From Thinopyrum elongatum (Eukaryota; Streptophyta; Magnoliopsida; Poales; Poaceae), in the NCBI GenBank assembly GCA_011799875.1, contig CM022297.1, forward strand, positions 442,977,292-443,041,291: 64,000 nt of DNA. The letters are read 5' to 3'. Below the pieces are notes generated by a model that did no database searches, was not told the origin of the DNA, and was given only the letters and a program-made list of their open reading frames with translations. This document shows positions 24,810 to 36,969 of the stretch, one piece after another. How positions within the stretch are numbered: position 1 is the stretch's first letter; the number at the start of each line of letters is the position of its first letter. A program made the translations under genes and the position numbers.

Positions 24810-26112
24810 CTAGATAATACCCCGCGCGTTGCTGCGGGAATTTGTGGCACCATATAGGAGAAGGATTATGCAGTAAAAATAGTAAACCATAAAAATAAAT
24901 ATAAAGGTATGTTTATTTCAACCTTTGATCATAGAATATGAAAATTAGTATACTGTAGACTATTTCCAGATTTGCATAATTAGTATGTGTTGCTGTTTTC
25001 ATCACAAAAAAGTATGGGTCGATTTTTATGCGGGGAAATTTAAATACATTATTAACATAGTTTGATTTTTTTGAGGCAATGAACATATAGTTTGATGATA
25101 ATTTCGCTGAAATCAAAGCCCAAGCAAGTGTCAACACAAAAGCCCGGAAGTTTGAATCCTAGCTCGAGGCCCGTAAAACCACTAAGGCGAATGCTTGCTG
25201 AGTTATCTGTCCTTCAAAGGCGAAAGCACGAGATATATATAAATATCTCAGCAACACATCCATACATCATAGAATTTCTACATGACCACGAGCCTCATAC
25301 CAACGCTAGAAAGGAGAAAAAAGAACGTGCAAACAGTAACACATAACAACACAGATGCATCTCTTCAACTGAAGAAGAGCACATGTATCTCCAGGGGAAC
25401 AACGCTGAGGTGCAAAAAAACGCAGACGTGGAGATCTGAACAATAAATGATGGGAGGGACCTAATCTTCCTGCTCCTACCTTGCCAGCAAAGGCGCTACT
25501 TCAACTGAGATCAGTCATGCTCTGCACCGGCATGGCTCCATCATCGCCGCCAAACTACGCATAGGGGCCGGTGGCCCTTTCCCAGCTACTCCGGCTCGGA
25601 CAGAGGAAGGAGAGCTCCCGCCGTGGCGCATGTGAGGTTGAAGGAGGAGGCGGAGTGGCACAGATGGTTCGCCGAGAGGCCAGGTCGACGTGTGTGCATA
25701 AGGCTTGGGCCAGCATAGCCCCCGCTGGAGGCAATCACGAGGCTTTGCGACAGCATCAGCGCACAGGTCTATTGTGGCGACAGTCGTCGACGGCGGTGGC
25801 GCAGTATGAAGTGTGTTGTGTGTTAAATAAAGGAGTCCCCGTGGGCAGGGAGCTGGATCAATATCCAAACCATCATGAGTGGAAGGAGGAAAATTGAAGA
25901 GGTAGGGAACTCGATCATCTTCCTCACTTCTATCGTTTCGTTGAAAGGCATAAAGAAGAGAAACTGAAGAAGAGTAAGAAAGGAGTCATTGATTGACTGC
26001 TGCAAATAGAATATGTGAGTGGAGAACTGATGACGTGGATTGATGCTGACTTGGATAGGCTGCATGTTTAGATAAATAGGTTAGTGGGGATGGATCTCTT
26101 AGGTATATAGGA
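24810..26112 (-). mobile_element. Small non-autonomous Helitron
   Basis: Absent from the aligned interiors of D and F, so its edges are clear. On the minus strand it begins TCCTATATACC at 26112 and ends CTAG at 24813-24810. A GC hairpin (CCCGC/GCGGG, 24821-24825 with 24834-24838) stands seven bases before the end. It sits between host A (24809) and T (26113) with no target duplication, as Helitrons do. It contains a GC-rich middle (25460-25850), perhaps captured gene sequence, but no Rep or helicase. Confidence 0.75.
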
Positions 26113-27927
26113 TATGTCCAAGATAATATATTTGTATGTGAAAGTTCTCTTCCTTATACTAATCATTCATGAATTGCTTGTATGACCAATATTGTGATTG
26201 TCAAGCTTCAAAAGATTTCACTTTCTAAACCCAATGTGAATCTACTACTAGGCATGATATGAACATATAATTTCAACTTCATGATATTCAATTCATTCAA
26301 CAATTTACTCATAGGATATAAGTGAAGCACAAGAGTAAATGACAAGCTACTCCAAAAAGATATAAGTGAAGATCAAGCGAGTAGTTAAGTAAATGGGTAG
26401 CTATTTGAGGACTCTCTCTCATTTAAAAATCTTCAGATCTAAGTATTTTATTAAAATAGTAAGCAAAATAAAATGACATTCCAAGAATAGCACAACTCAT
26501 GTGAAGAAGCAAAAACTTAGGCTCAACCGATACTAACCGATAATTGTTGATGAAGAAAGGTGGGATGCCTACCGGGGCATCCCCAAGCTGAGATGCTTGA
26601 GACTTCTTGAAATATTAATTTGGGATGCCTTGGGCATCCCCAAGCTTTAGCTTCTGTGTCTCCTTAGTTCTTTTTATAACAAGAACTCGTGAGATAAGTT
26701 AGTATAAATCAACTCAAAACCTTATCATTCTATACTATAACGAATCACTAAAATTATAATTTAACATTGCATACTAAATGCCTCTGCATATTTAATACTC
26801 CTATCCTCAAATAGTATTACTAAACAAGCAAACATATGCAAACAATGCAATCATAACAGCAATCTATCTAAACAGCATAGTCTGTAATGGATACTTATTT
26901 AACTCAAAAAATTCTGAAAATTTACCACGCTGTAGAAAATTTATCATATCATATTGTGTCAAAATTTCAAGCTTTTATCACATTCTGACTTTTCTCAAGA
27001 ATTCACGCACTAGCATGCAACTTTCTGTTTTCAAACAGCCACATGTAGACTTGCAAAATAAACATGGTAAAGGCTATACTTAAAACTTTCATTGAAGTAA
27101 GAGATGCAAAACATTATTCTAAATAACAGAAAGTAAATCCAACTCAAATAAAATGATGCTCCAAGCGAAACACATATCATGTGACAAATAAAAATATAGC
27201 TCCAAGTGTGGTTACCGATAATGTTGAAGACGAAAGAGGTGATGCCTTCCGGGGCATCCCCAAGCTTAGTTGCTTGGGTCTTCCATGAATATTACCTTGG
27301 GGTGCCTTGGGAATCCCCAAGTTTAGGGTCTTGCCACTCCTTATTCTCCTCATATCGATATCTCACCCAAAACTTGAAAACTTCAATCACACAAAACTTA
27401 ACGGAACTTCGTGAGATTGGTTAGTATGATAAAGAGCAAATCATTCACTTGTGTACTGTCAAAGACAAGATTCATAATTACTTCCACATAATTCCTACTA
27501 TAATTTATCATTTCCACAATTTATATTGACCAATATAAGCCATAGAAACAATAAAACAAGCAAACTATGCATTAAAACAGAATCTGTCAAAAACAGAATA
27601 GTCTGTAATGATCTGAATTATGCTCATACTTCTACAACTCTAAAAATTCTGAAAAATTAGGACAACGTGGGAAATTTGTATCTATAAAAAAACCAGAGCA
27701 AAAGAATGTTTATGTTAATTTACAAAATTCCAGAACTGGGCGCAAAAGTTTCTGTTTTTTCATAGAATCAAGTCAACTACCATCCACACTATCCCAAAGG
27801 CTTTACTTGGCACTTTATTGAAACAAAAGAAATAAAACATGATTACTACAGTAGCCTAATCATGTGAAAAAAAAAGTAGGTAGAAATATTGGGTTGTCTC
27901 CCAACAAGCGCTTTTCTTTAATGCCTT
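26113..27927 (-). other. C interior, non-coding module with repeated hairpins
   Basis: Two related modules about 675 bases apart, each with hairpins such as GGGATGCC/GGCATCCC (26562-26583) and GATGCC/GGCATC (27241-27258), plus partners at 26622-26643 and 27296-27320. Matches F at 42100-43800. No gene. Confidence 0.7.
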
Positions 27928-28910
27928 TTAGCTAGGCATGATGATTTCAATGATGCTCGCATAAAAGTAAAGAATTGAAACATGAAAAAGAGCATCATGA
28001 ATCACATGGCAGGCACACTTAAGCCTAACCCACTTCCTATTCATAGCGATTTTGTGAGCAAACAATTTATGGGAACAAGAATCAACTAGCATAGGAAGGC
28101 AAAACAAGTGCAACTTCAAAACTTTCAACACATAGAGAGGAAACTTGATATTATTGAGATATGTAAAAGCATATGTTCCTCTCATAATAATTTTCAGTGG
28201 CATCATGAATGAATTCAACAATATGACTATCACATAAAGCATTCTTTTCATGATCCACAAGCATAGAAATTTTATTACTCTCAACATAAGCAAATTTCCT
28301 CTCATCAATATTGGTGGGAGCAAACTCAACAAAATAACTATCATGTGATTGAAAATTAAAATCATGATGACAAGTTTCATGGTTATCATTATTCAATATA
28401 ACATACATGCCATCACCATAATCATCATAGATAGCAACTTTGTTGTCATAGCCAATTCAAACCTCTTCCAAAATAGTGGATTCATCACAAAATAAAGTCA
28501 TGACCTCTCCAAATCCACTTTCATGATTATTACGATAAGATTCAACACCGTCCAAAATAGTGGGATCATTAATTCGTCGAGTTGACACTCTTCCAAACCC
28601 ACTTTCATCAATATAATCATCATAAATAGGAGGCATGCTATCATCATAATATTTTCTCTCATCAAAACTTGGGGGAGTAAAAAGATCATCTTCATCAAAC
28701 ATAGCATCCCAAAGGCTTATGGATTTGCATATCATTAACATCATGGATATTCAAAGAATTCATACTAGCAACATTGCAATCATGCTTATCATTCATGGAT
28801 TTTATGCCAAACATTTTATTGAATTCTTCTTCTATCAATTGAGCACAATTTTTCGATCCATCATTTTGAAGAAAGACATGATAAAGACGAATAATATGAG
28901 GCAACCTCAA
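27928..28910 (-). pseudogene. Decayed copy of the F-type ORF
   Basis: Four overlapping fragments in different frames together match the 307-residue ORF of F (43861-44784). The N-terminal piece has IIRLYHVFLQNDG, a middle piece has YDDYIDESGFG, and the C-terminal piece ends LVDSCSHKLFAHK...EIIMPS. Frameshifts have broken it. It starts about 130 bases after the PBS, where a Gypsy element has gag, but has no gag motif. The acidic, Asp/Tyr-rich character is the same as in F. Function unknown. Confidence 0.65.
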
Positions 28911-29042
28911 TTCCCGTTTTTTTATAGTTTTCTTTTATAAACCAAACTAGTGATAAAACAAGAAATTAAAAGATTCAGTTGCAAGATTTAAAGATATACC
29001 TTCAAGCACTCACCTCCCTGGCAATGGTGCCAGAAAAGAGCT
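28911..29042 (-). other. C leader with primer-binding site
   Basis: The PBS on the minus strand, TGGCACCATTGCCAGGGAGG (29032-29013), lies ten bases from the 5' LTR. It is a changed form of the tRNA-Asp-type site. Confidence 0.7.
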
Positions 29043-30617
29043 TGATGTCTACTACACAACTTGTTCTTATAGACTCATGTTGGGCCTCCAAGCGCAGAGT
29101 TTTGTAGGATAGTAGAAAATTTAGTGGATGACCTAAGGTTTATCAATCCGTGGGAGGCATAGGATGAAGATGGTCTCTCTCAAATGACCCTGCAACCAAA
29201 TAACAAAGAGTCTCTTGTGTCCCCAACACACCAAATACAATGGTAAATTGTATAGGTGCACTAGTTCGGCGAAGAGATGGTGATACAAGTGTAGTAATGA
29301 TAGTAGATATTGATTTTTGTAATAGTAACAATAAAAAACAGCAAGGTAATGAGTAACAAAAGTGAGCACAAATGGTATTGCAATGCTTGAAAATGAGGCC
29401 TAGGGTTCATACTTTCACTAGTGCAATCTCTCAACAATGCTAATATAATTGGATCATATAACAATCCCTCAACATGCGACGAAGAATCACTCCAAAGTTC
29501 TTATCTAGCGGAGAACATAAGAAGAAATTCTTTGTAGGGTATGAAACCACCTCAAAATTATCCTTTTCGATCGATCTATTGAGCTATTCCTACAAGTAGC
29601 ATAAATAGGAGTTCGTACTAAAATAACACCATATGATACACATCAACCAACTCTAATGTCACCTAGATACTCCAATGTCACCACGAGTATCCGTGAGTTG
29701 ATTATATGATATGCATCAAACAATTTCAGAGTCATAATACTCAATCCAACAAAAAGATCTTCAAAGAGTGCCCCAAGATTTCTACCGGAGAAACAAGGAC
29801 GAAAACATGCATCAACCCCTATGCATAGATTACCCCAATGTCACCTCGGGAATCCGCGAGTTGAGTTCCTAGACATACATCAAGTGCTCTCAAATCCAAC
29901 AAAGTATTCAATCCGATAAAAGTGAAATCTCAAAGGTAGAACTCAATTCATCACAACAAGACGGAGAGGGGAAAACACCGTATGATCCAACTGTATTAAC
30001 AAAGCTCGCGATACATCAAGATCGTGCCAAATCAAGAACATGAGAGAGAGAGAGAGATCAAACACATAGCTACTAGTACGAACCCTGAGCCCCGAGGGTG
30101 GACTACTCCCTCCTCATCATGGTGGCCGCCGGGATGATGAAGATGGCCTTCGGTGATGATTTCCCCCTCCGGCAGGGTGCCGGAACAGGGTCTAGATTTT
30201 TTTTCATGGCTACAAAGGCTTGCGGCGGCGGAACTTCTGATCTAGGGTTATTTCTGGGGGTTTCTCTATTTATAGGATTTTTCAGCATTGGAATCACGCG
30301 AAGATGGGCCTCGAGGGGCCCACTACCCACCAGGGCGCGCCAGAGGGGGTGGTGTGCCCTGGTGCCTAGTGGGCAGCAGGGCCCCCTCTAGTGGTTCTTT
30401 GCTCCAATATTCTTCATTTGTTCCATAAAAAATCTCTAAAAAGTTTCATCCAATTCCGAGAACTTTTATTTCTGCACGAAAAACAACACCACGGTAGTTC
30501 TACTGAAAAGAGCGTCAGTCCAGGTTAGTTCCATTCAAATCATACCAAAACCATATAGAATTGTTGTAAACATGGCATGAATACTTCATAAATTATAGAT
30601 ATGTTGGAGACGTATCA
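29043..30617 (-). repeat. C 5' LTR (1,575 bp)
   Basis: Pairs with 15330-16914. TATAAATA on the minus strand at 30274-30267 is a likely promoter element. A (GA)n run lies at 30040-30057. Confidence 0.85.
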
Positions 30618-31050
30618 AGCCCACCAGAGCTCCTTGTCGGTGGCACGCTGGAGCTTATCGGCCCACCTCCATGCAGCGATGAGGCGCCTAGCGCCTTTGG
30701 CCTTCCTGGTGAAGTACCCGTCTTCGTACACCCCCTCTGCACGTTGTCGCGCCCGCCCCAAAGCTCCACCGCCTCCTTTTTCCAGGCGGCATCACGGGCT
30801 TCACAGGCCGCCTGGTACATGGCTTCCTCCTCCGCCATCTCCTTCTTCAACGCCACTTGCTTGGCTTTCTCAGCCGGTGACAGCGACCTCCACAAAGATT
30901 GTACTGGCCCCAAAACCACTCCAAAGTTGGGGGGTCCGGCGCAACCTCGTCCGGTGGCGCGTGGGGGTCCTCCACGTCGCTGCTCTTCGACTGAACGTCC
31001 TCGGGGGGCGGCGCCTCCTCGTCGGCGCATGGGCAGATCGGCGGCACCAT
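30618..31050 (-). pseudogene. Split passenger gene, N-terminal part
   Basis: The minus-strand ATG at 31050-31048 starts an acidic, Pro-rich segment (MVPPICPCADEEAPPPEDVQ...). After a frame change near 30890 comes a Lys/Glu-rich helix (SPAEKAKQVALKKEMAEEEA). After another near 30735 it reads YEDGYFTRKAKGARRLIAAW and ends KELWWA at the C insertion; the rest is at 15329-15181. Two frame changes and the insertion make it a pseudogene. I recognise no domain; the coiled-coil, charged style fits an accessory protein of grass class II transposons. The GC-rich base composition contrasts with the flanking LTR. Confidence 0.5.
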
Positions 31051-31454
31051 GGCAGAGATTTGTGTGTGAGAGGGGGGGGGGCGAGCAAGGAGAGGATGTA
31101 GATGAGAATGCAGGCGGGATGATGTGAGTAAGGTAGTATTTATTGGCGGCTGGAATCTAGATCGATGGGAAGAATACACATGCCGGTCGCCGGAATTTAC
31201 GAGTACGGTAGTATGAATTGCACACGATTCCCGCAGCAAAAGCCGTGTGTGAATTTAATTGCTGATGGTTTCCAATACAGAACCGTGTTTGATTAATAAC
31301 CACGCCACTCACCTTACAAACCTCGAGGCGTGAAATAGAGTGCCAATCGTGTGGGCCTAGTTATCTTTCCAGATATTTACATTTTCTTTCCACATATAAA
31401 GCACGAATGCTTATTTTGTGTTACCATGATATTATTGTATAATGTAATGTAATA
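31051..31454. other. Upstream region with GTGTGTGAA-type motifs
   Basis: Contains a G run (31072-31080) and the motifs GCCGTGTGTGAATT (31231) and AACCGTGTTTGATT (31281), related to the GCGTGTGTGAT motifs at 52683-52780. Such subterminal motifs are common in CACTA transposons. No gene. Confidence 0.4.
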
Positions 31455-32645
31455 CATAAATGAATTTTCCAACCCATGATGGTTTTCTGTTGCATGTACA
31501 TGTGGTTCAATTTTGCATTACGGCCATTAAATGGCTAGAAAATCACTTAAATGTCTTAAAAAGGTCAAATGACCCCTGAGAATTTCCAAATTTTAACATG
31601 GCAGTTGTATTAGTGCACGTTAATGGTAGAAAAAGTTCGATGGCCATTAGAGGAACCTACCACCGGTTCGTCATCAAACATGCATTGTTCCTTCTCAGAA
31701 CCACGAGTCTTCTAGTGAGATGCTCCAGTTTGTGAGGGGTGTGTGTCCAAAATTTTGTCAATCAGGCCAATTTTTTTACCACAGCATTTTGGTGGCATGC
31801 CATTACGTCAAGCAAGGTTTCATGTATTTCTGATCATTTTTGATTTTTTTGGAATTTAAATGCCATGGCACTCGATGCTTGTGTCCAAGTCGTGACACCA
31901 ATATGTTTGGAAATTCCTTCCAATTTACTGCACATGGAATTAACTCACACACAAGTACACAAATATGATTTTTCAAACTGTTATGGTTAGCTGTTGCATG
32001 TACATGTAGTTCAAATTTGAATGACGGCCATTAAATGGCTAGAAAATCACTTAAATGTCTTTAAAAGGTCAAATAACCCCTGAAATTTTCCAAATTTTGA
32101 CATGACAGTTGTATTAGTGCATGTAACAGTAGAGAAAGTTTGAAGGCCATAAGAGGAAGCTACCAACAGTTCGTCATCAAACATGCATTGTTCCCTCTCA
32201 GGCCACGAGTCTTCTAGTGAGATGCTCCAGTTTGTGAGGGGTGTGTATCCAAACTTTCGTCAAATAGGCCAATTTTTTTACCACAACATCTTGGTGGCAT
32301 GCCATTACATCAAGCAAGGTTTCATGTACTTCTGATCATTTTTGAATTTTTTTGAATTTAAATCCCATTGCACTCGATGCTTGTGTCCAAGCCGTAACAC
32401 TAATATGTTTGAAAATTTCCTTCCTATTTACTGCGCATGGAATTAACTCGCACACAAGAACAAAAATATGATTTTCCACCCCATGATGGTTTGCTGTTGC
32501 ATGTACATGCAGTTCAAATTTGAATTACGGCCATTAAATGGCTAGAAACTCACTTAATGTCTTTAAAAGGTCAAATGAACCCTTATAATTTCCACATTTT
32601 AACATGACAGTTGTATTAGTGCATTTTAACGGTACAAAATTTTGT
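31455..32645. repeat. ~504-bp tandem repeat, about 2.4 copies
   Basis: The anchor GTTGCATGTACATG occurs at 31489, 31993 and 32496, giving periods of 504 and 503 bases. The units share long blocks (GGCCATTAAATGGCTAGAAA, CATCAAACATGCATTGTTCC); the third is cut short near 32645. Non-coding. Confidence 0.85.
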
Positions 32646-32775
32646 CATACATTTAAAACACCATCCATTGCAACTATACTCCAAATTCTTCTTTCACAGC
32701 TAATACAAAAAGTCAACAACATCACACACAGTTTGTTATAGGAACCGTTTGCGATGAAAATTGGTGGGTCTATTT
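32646..32775 (+). promoter_or_regulatory. Possible promoter region of the next gene
   Basis: Contains CACACACAGTTTG and AACCGTTTGCGATG (about 32722-32755), the latter repeated as ATCGTTTGCGATG at 50807 upstream of the GRF gene, and a TCTATTTATG just before the ATG. The shared motif suggests common control or transposon ends. Confidence 0.35.
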
Positions 32776-33543
32776 ATGTCTTCCTCCATAAGCTTCGTCG
32801 GCTTCGTCTACTCTAGTGCCGGTCACCCCCGAATCCACGAATCCCCGATCCCCATTCCCCAACCCCTTCTTGCAAAGAATGATGCCGTGGAGACGCTTCG
32901 TGAGGGCCCGTACGGTGGCCGCGTCCTCCCCGAATGCCTCCCCCTGCGCTGAGAGTGCGGCCACCTACGCCGAGAGCACGGCCACCTACGCCGAGAGCGC
33001 GGCCGCATCCACATTGAGCGTGGCCGCATTTGCCGACAGGGCAGCTGCAACAGCTGCTGTGACGACAGCTGCAAATGCGAGAGCGCTCGAGCAGCCATCT
33101 GTGCCGCCGATGTCGCCCTGGCCTTGGTCGAGGCCATCCACGCCAAGATCGAGATCGCCCACGCCAAGATATTCCAGGCCTCCTCCGAATCTATCATGGA
33201 ACCCACGTCTGAAAAGGTAGCGGAGGCCATGGAGCACCTGCTTCATCATGAGATCACCGAGCGGGAGCTGGAGATGCAGGAGGCGGCGGAGATGAAGGAG
33301 CGCCGGGAGGATGAGTTGCGCATGGCTGAGGAGGAGGTAAAGAAGAGCCTGTACATCAAGGAATCGGCGATGGAGTACCAACGCGAGCTCTGGTGCAGCC
33401 ACTACTACGAGTACTACAACCTTGAGGGCAGCGCCGAGGATGAGAACGACGATGCGGTCGACTTCAGCCTTCGCCGAGACAAGTCATCGATGTCTCATCT
33501 TACACCGGCGAGGCATAGGGCGACGCATCGGCGGCTTTGTTAA
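32776..33543 (+). pseudogene. Coiled-coil passenger gene with one in-frame stop
   Basis: From ATG 32776 one frame runs to TAA 33541-33543 with a single internal TGA (32950-32952). The first part is MSSSISFVGFVYSS.... The middle (32953-33090) is Arg/Cys-rich in this frame but Ala-rich with AESAATYAES units in another, so a compensating pair of frameshifts is possible. The last 140 codons hold VEAIHAKIEIAHAKIF, then a long charged helix (ERELEMQEAAEMKERREDEL) and a Tyr-rich patch before an acidic tail. No known domain. It lies between the tandem repeat and element D, in the same host segment as the GRF gene. Confidence 0.5.
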
Positions 33544-33652
33544 AATTATGCGTACTTAGCCTTTGTTTATAATGTTGGTCTTTTGTTAGAGCAATGTTTA
33601 GGTCAACTGGCTCTGTTTAATTACTAAAATTGCTCGATTCAGTAAGTGTGAT
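33544..33652. other. Host segment at D insertion
   Basis: Short AT-rich 3' flank. GTGAT at 33648-33652 is the left target copy of D (GTGGT at 50662-50666 on the right). Confidence 0.6.
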
Positions 33653-35169
33653 TGATGACCCACAAGTATAGGGGATCAATCATAGTCCTTTTGATAAGTA
33701 AGAGTGTCGAACCCAACAAGGAGCAGAAGGAAATGCCAAGCGGTTTTTAGCAAGGTATTTTCTGCAAGCACTGAAATTGTCGGTAACAGATAGTTTGACA
33801 GCAAGATAATTTGTAACAAGCATGTAATAGTAATGGTAACAAAAGTGCAGCAAGGTAGCCCAATCCTTTTTGTGGCAAAGGACAGGACGAAACAGTCTCT
33901 TATAATAAGCAAAGCGTTCTTGAGGACATACGGGAATTTCATCTAGTCACTTTCATCATGTTTGTTTGATTCGCGTTCGCTACTTTGATAATATGATATG
34001 TGGGTGGACCGGTGCTTGGGTGCTGTTCTTACTTGAACAAAGCTCCCACTTTGTATTAACCCCTCTTGCAAGCATCCGCAACTATGAAAGAAGAATTAAG
34101 ATAACATCTAACCATAGCATTAAACATATGGATCCAAATCAGCCCCTTACGAAATAGCGCATAAACTAGGGTTTAAGCTTCTATCACTCAAGTAACCCAT
34201 CATCTAATAACTACTCCATAATGCATTCCCTTAGGCCCAAAGATAGTGAAGTGTAATGTAGTCGACGTTCACACAACAACACTAAGGGAATCACGACATA
34301 CATACCAGCAAAATATCGAACAAATATCAAATTCACATGATTACTCACGACAAGACTTCTCCGATGTCCTCAAGAACAAAAGTAACTACCCACAAAACAT
34401 ATTCATGCTCAAGATCAGAGGGGTAATGAATTGCATAATGGATCTGAAGATATAATCTTCCACCAAATAAACCATCTAGCATCAACTACGAGATGTAATC
34501 AACACTAGTAGTCAACCACAGATACCAATCTAAGGTTTTGATACAAAGATTGAACACAAGAGATGAACTAGGGTTTTTAGATGAGATGGTGCTGTTGAAG
34601 ATATTGATGAAGATTGGCCCTCCTATGATGAGAGGGTTGTTGGTGATGATAGCTTGGATTTCCCCCTCCCGGAGGGAAGTATCCCCGGCGGAATCGCTCC
34701 ACCGGAGAGCACAAGTGCTCCTGCCCAAGTTCCGCCTCGAGACAGCGGCGTTCCGTCCCGAAATTCCTCTCTTAATTTTTTTAAGGCAAATGACCTTATA
34801 TACCAGAAGATGGGCACCGGAGGATGGCCAGGGGGCCCACTACCCACCAAGGCGCGCCAGGGGGGGTAGGCGCGCCCTGGTGCCTAGTGGGCACCTGGGT
34901 GGCCCCCTCTGGTATTTCTTTTCTCCAATATTTTTTATATATTCCAAAATAAATCTTCGTAAAATTTCAGCTCATTTAGAGATGTGCAGAATAGGTATTT
35001 CTGACGTAGGTTTTTCAGGTCCAGAATTCCAGCTGCCGACATTCTCCCTCTTTGTGTAAACCTTGCATATTATGAGAGAAAAGGCGTGAGAATTACTCCA
35101 CAAATTGTTATATTGAATGAAAACACTATAAATAACAGTAAGAAAACATGATGCAAAATGGACGTATCA
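33653..35169 (-). repeat. D 3' LTR (1,517 bp)
   Basis: Begins TGATGACCCACAAG and ends GGACGTATCA on the plus strand. Minus-strand TATA motif TATATAAG at 34802-34795. The polypurine tract complement ACTCCCCCAAGCTTAGACC follows from 35171. Confidence 0.9.
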
Positions 35170-36969
35170 ACTCCCCCAAGCTTAGACCTCGCTTGTCCTC
35201 AAGCGAAAGCCGATATCGAGAATCATGTCCACATGTTTAGAGAGAGAGGTGTCGATGAAAACTAAATACAGACATTGTAGCATCATGATCATTATTATAA
35301 CAGCAATAAACTTTATCATAAAACTTCTTATGAGGAAGTAACAATTCATCACAACATCAAAGTATAAAGCATAAACTTTCTTGAAAACGAACAAACTATG
35401 TTCTTAGTCAACAATGCAATTGCAATTCATCATATTTTTAGGAAGGGTCTCATGTCGGAGCTTTTTAGCAAGTCCACATACTCAACCATCTTTTTAGCAA
35501 GGGTCTCATGAGTTATTATTGTTGACATCACATTGAGGTGAATAAGTTGGGAGGCGAAACTATAAGCCCCTATCTTTCTATGTCAACAATAATAACTCAT
35601 GATCACTCACATTCAACTGGATATATGTGCCTAGATCTTTCCTCAACACATGATGCTTGCAAAAGAGAAAAATAAAAGGAATAGAAGGAAGTATTATTGA
35701 CTCTTGCATAAAAGTAAAAGATAGGCCCTTCGCAGAGGGAAGCAGAGGTTGTCATGCGCTTTTTGATTTTGGATGCACAATCTCTTAATGCAAAAGAACG
35801 TCATGTTACATTGCCCCTTATAATAGAAACCTTTATTATGCAGTCCGTCGCTTTTATTACTTTGCCATCACAAGTTTGTACAACGCTTATTTTCCCTTAC
35901 AATAAAAGATCAAACATATTTAGAAGCAATTTTTATTGCCTTATGCACTGATGACAACTTACTTGAAAGATCTTATTCGATCCATAGGTAGGTATGGTGG
36001 ACTCTCATAACATGAAAGTGGGTTTAAGGTTTTTGGATGCACAAGTAGTATCTCTACTTGGTGCGGATTTTTGGCTAGAAAAGATATTGAGCAAGCACCA
36101 CATGTTGGAGGATCTATGACAATATAACTTCTATGTGAATATGAACAAACATAAATCATTGCGTTGTCTTCCTTGTCCAACGTCAACAATTTAACATAAA
36201 ATACTTAATGGGGGCTCAGAATCATAAAAGATGTCCAAGATGGTATATTTGCATGTGAATCTTCTCTTCCCTTATTAATTCATTCATGAATTGCATCATT
36301 GACCAATGCTATGTTTGTCAACTTTCAATAAAATTTACCACTTATACTTTTCCTTATGTAGTGTCATTACTTTCCATAAGATTAGCATATGATGTTTTTC
36401 CTTATTTTCTTCATTTTGATTGAAACATAATAGTAAAGAAACAAAAACTCAAGTCCATAGAACAATAAAGATTAGTTTGAGTTATGTTTGAGCTGGTCTC
36501 CTCCGTTCCCTTCAGGTCATCATCCTATTCTTCCTCTGTGGTCCAACCGTAATGATCCACATCTCCGTAAAGCCTTGGGTTTGCGATATATAGTGGGCAA
36601 CATAGCTCTCTCCATCTGAATCTTGAGATGACATACTTTCAGATATGCCAGGAAAATAGCACGAAACAAAAACGGAGGATATTTCCGCGATGCGGTGGTA
36701 AAATCATCGGGGGGTATATATAAATAATTTTTATCTTGGGAAACAAGTATACCATAGGAAAACGGAGTCAGGAAGGTTCCCGAGGAGCCCACTACCCACC
36801 AGGGCCTGCCAGGTGGAGCAGGCGCGCCCTGGTGCCTAGTGGGCACCTGGGTTGCCTTCTCAGGTGTTTCTTATTTTTTTATTTTTTCTAATATTCCAAA
36901 ATTGACAGAAATTTTTTTTGCGGAATTTTTGGAGTCGGTTTACTTACCGTATCACGTACCTCTTCCTTT
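35170..36969 (-). other. D 3' non-coding interior
   Basis: Between integrase and LTR. Similar to E (11241-12222), C and F. It includes a GC-rich stretch (36770-36860) like the LTR text GTGCCTAGTGGGCACCTGGG. Athila elements can carry an env-like gene here; I see none. Confidence 0.7.

Larger units (their letters stand above)
15330..30617 (-). mobile_element. Element C: non-autonomous Gypsy element, minus strand
   Basis: Its two LTRs (15330-16914 and 29043-30617) start TGATGTCTAC and end GACGTATCA on the plus strand. The flanking pentamers are TGCCC (15325-15329) and AGCCC (30618-30622), a target duplication with one change. On the minus strand it has a tRNA-Asp-like PBS (29013-29032) and the polypurine tract AAGCTTGGGGATGC by the 3' LTR. 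It contains no protease, RT or integrase, only a decayed ORF shared with F. It is interrupted by element B and by a Helitron, and is inserted inside a passenger gene of the older host segment. Confidence 0.85.

Noticed and set aside
25140..25180. tRNA-like B-box text (TTTGAATCC) in the Helitron
   Set aside because: No A box or cloverleaf can be formed around it.
25515..25897. Two opposed frames in the Helitron as genes
   Set aside because: Overlapping on opposite strands, no recognised domain; probably captured fragment.
30040..30057. (GA)n run as a CRISPR or structured array
   Set aside because: A simple microsatellite within an LTR; CRISPR does not occur in plant genomes.
36500..36960. 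GC-rich stretch in D as a further nested LTR
   Set aside because: Resembles LTR text but no terminal TG/CA pair or target copies were found; left as D 3' interior.
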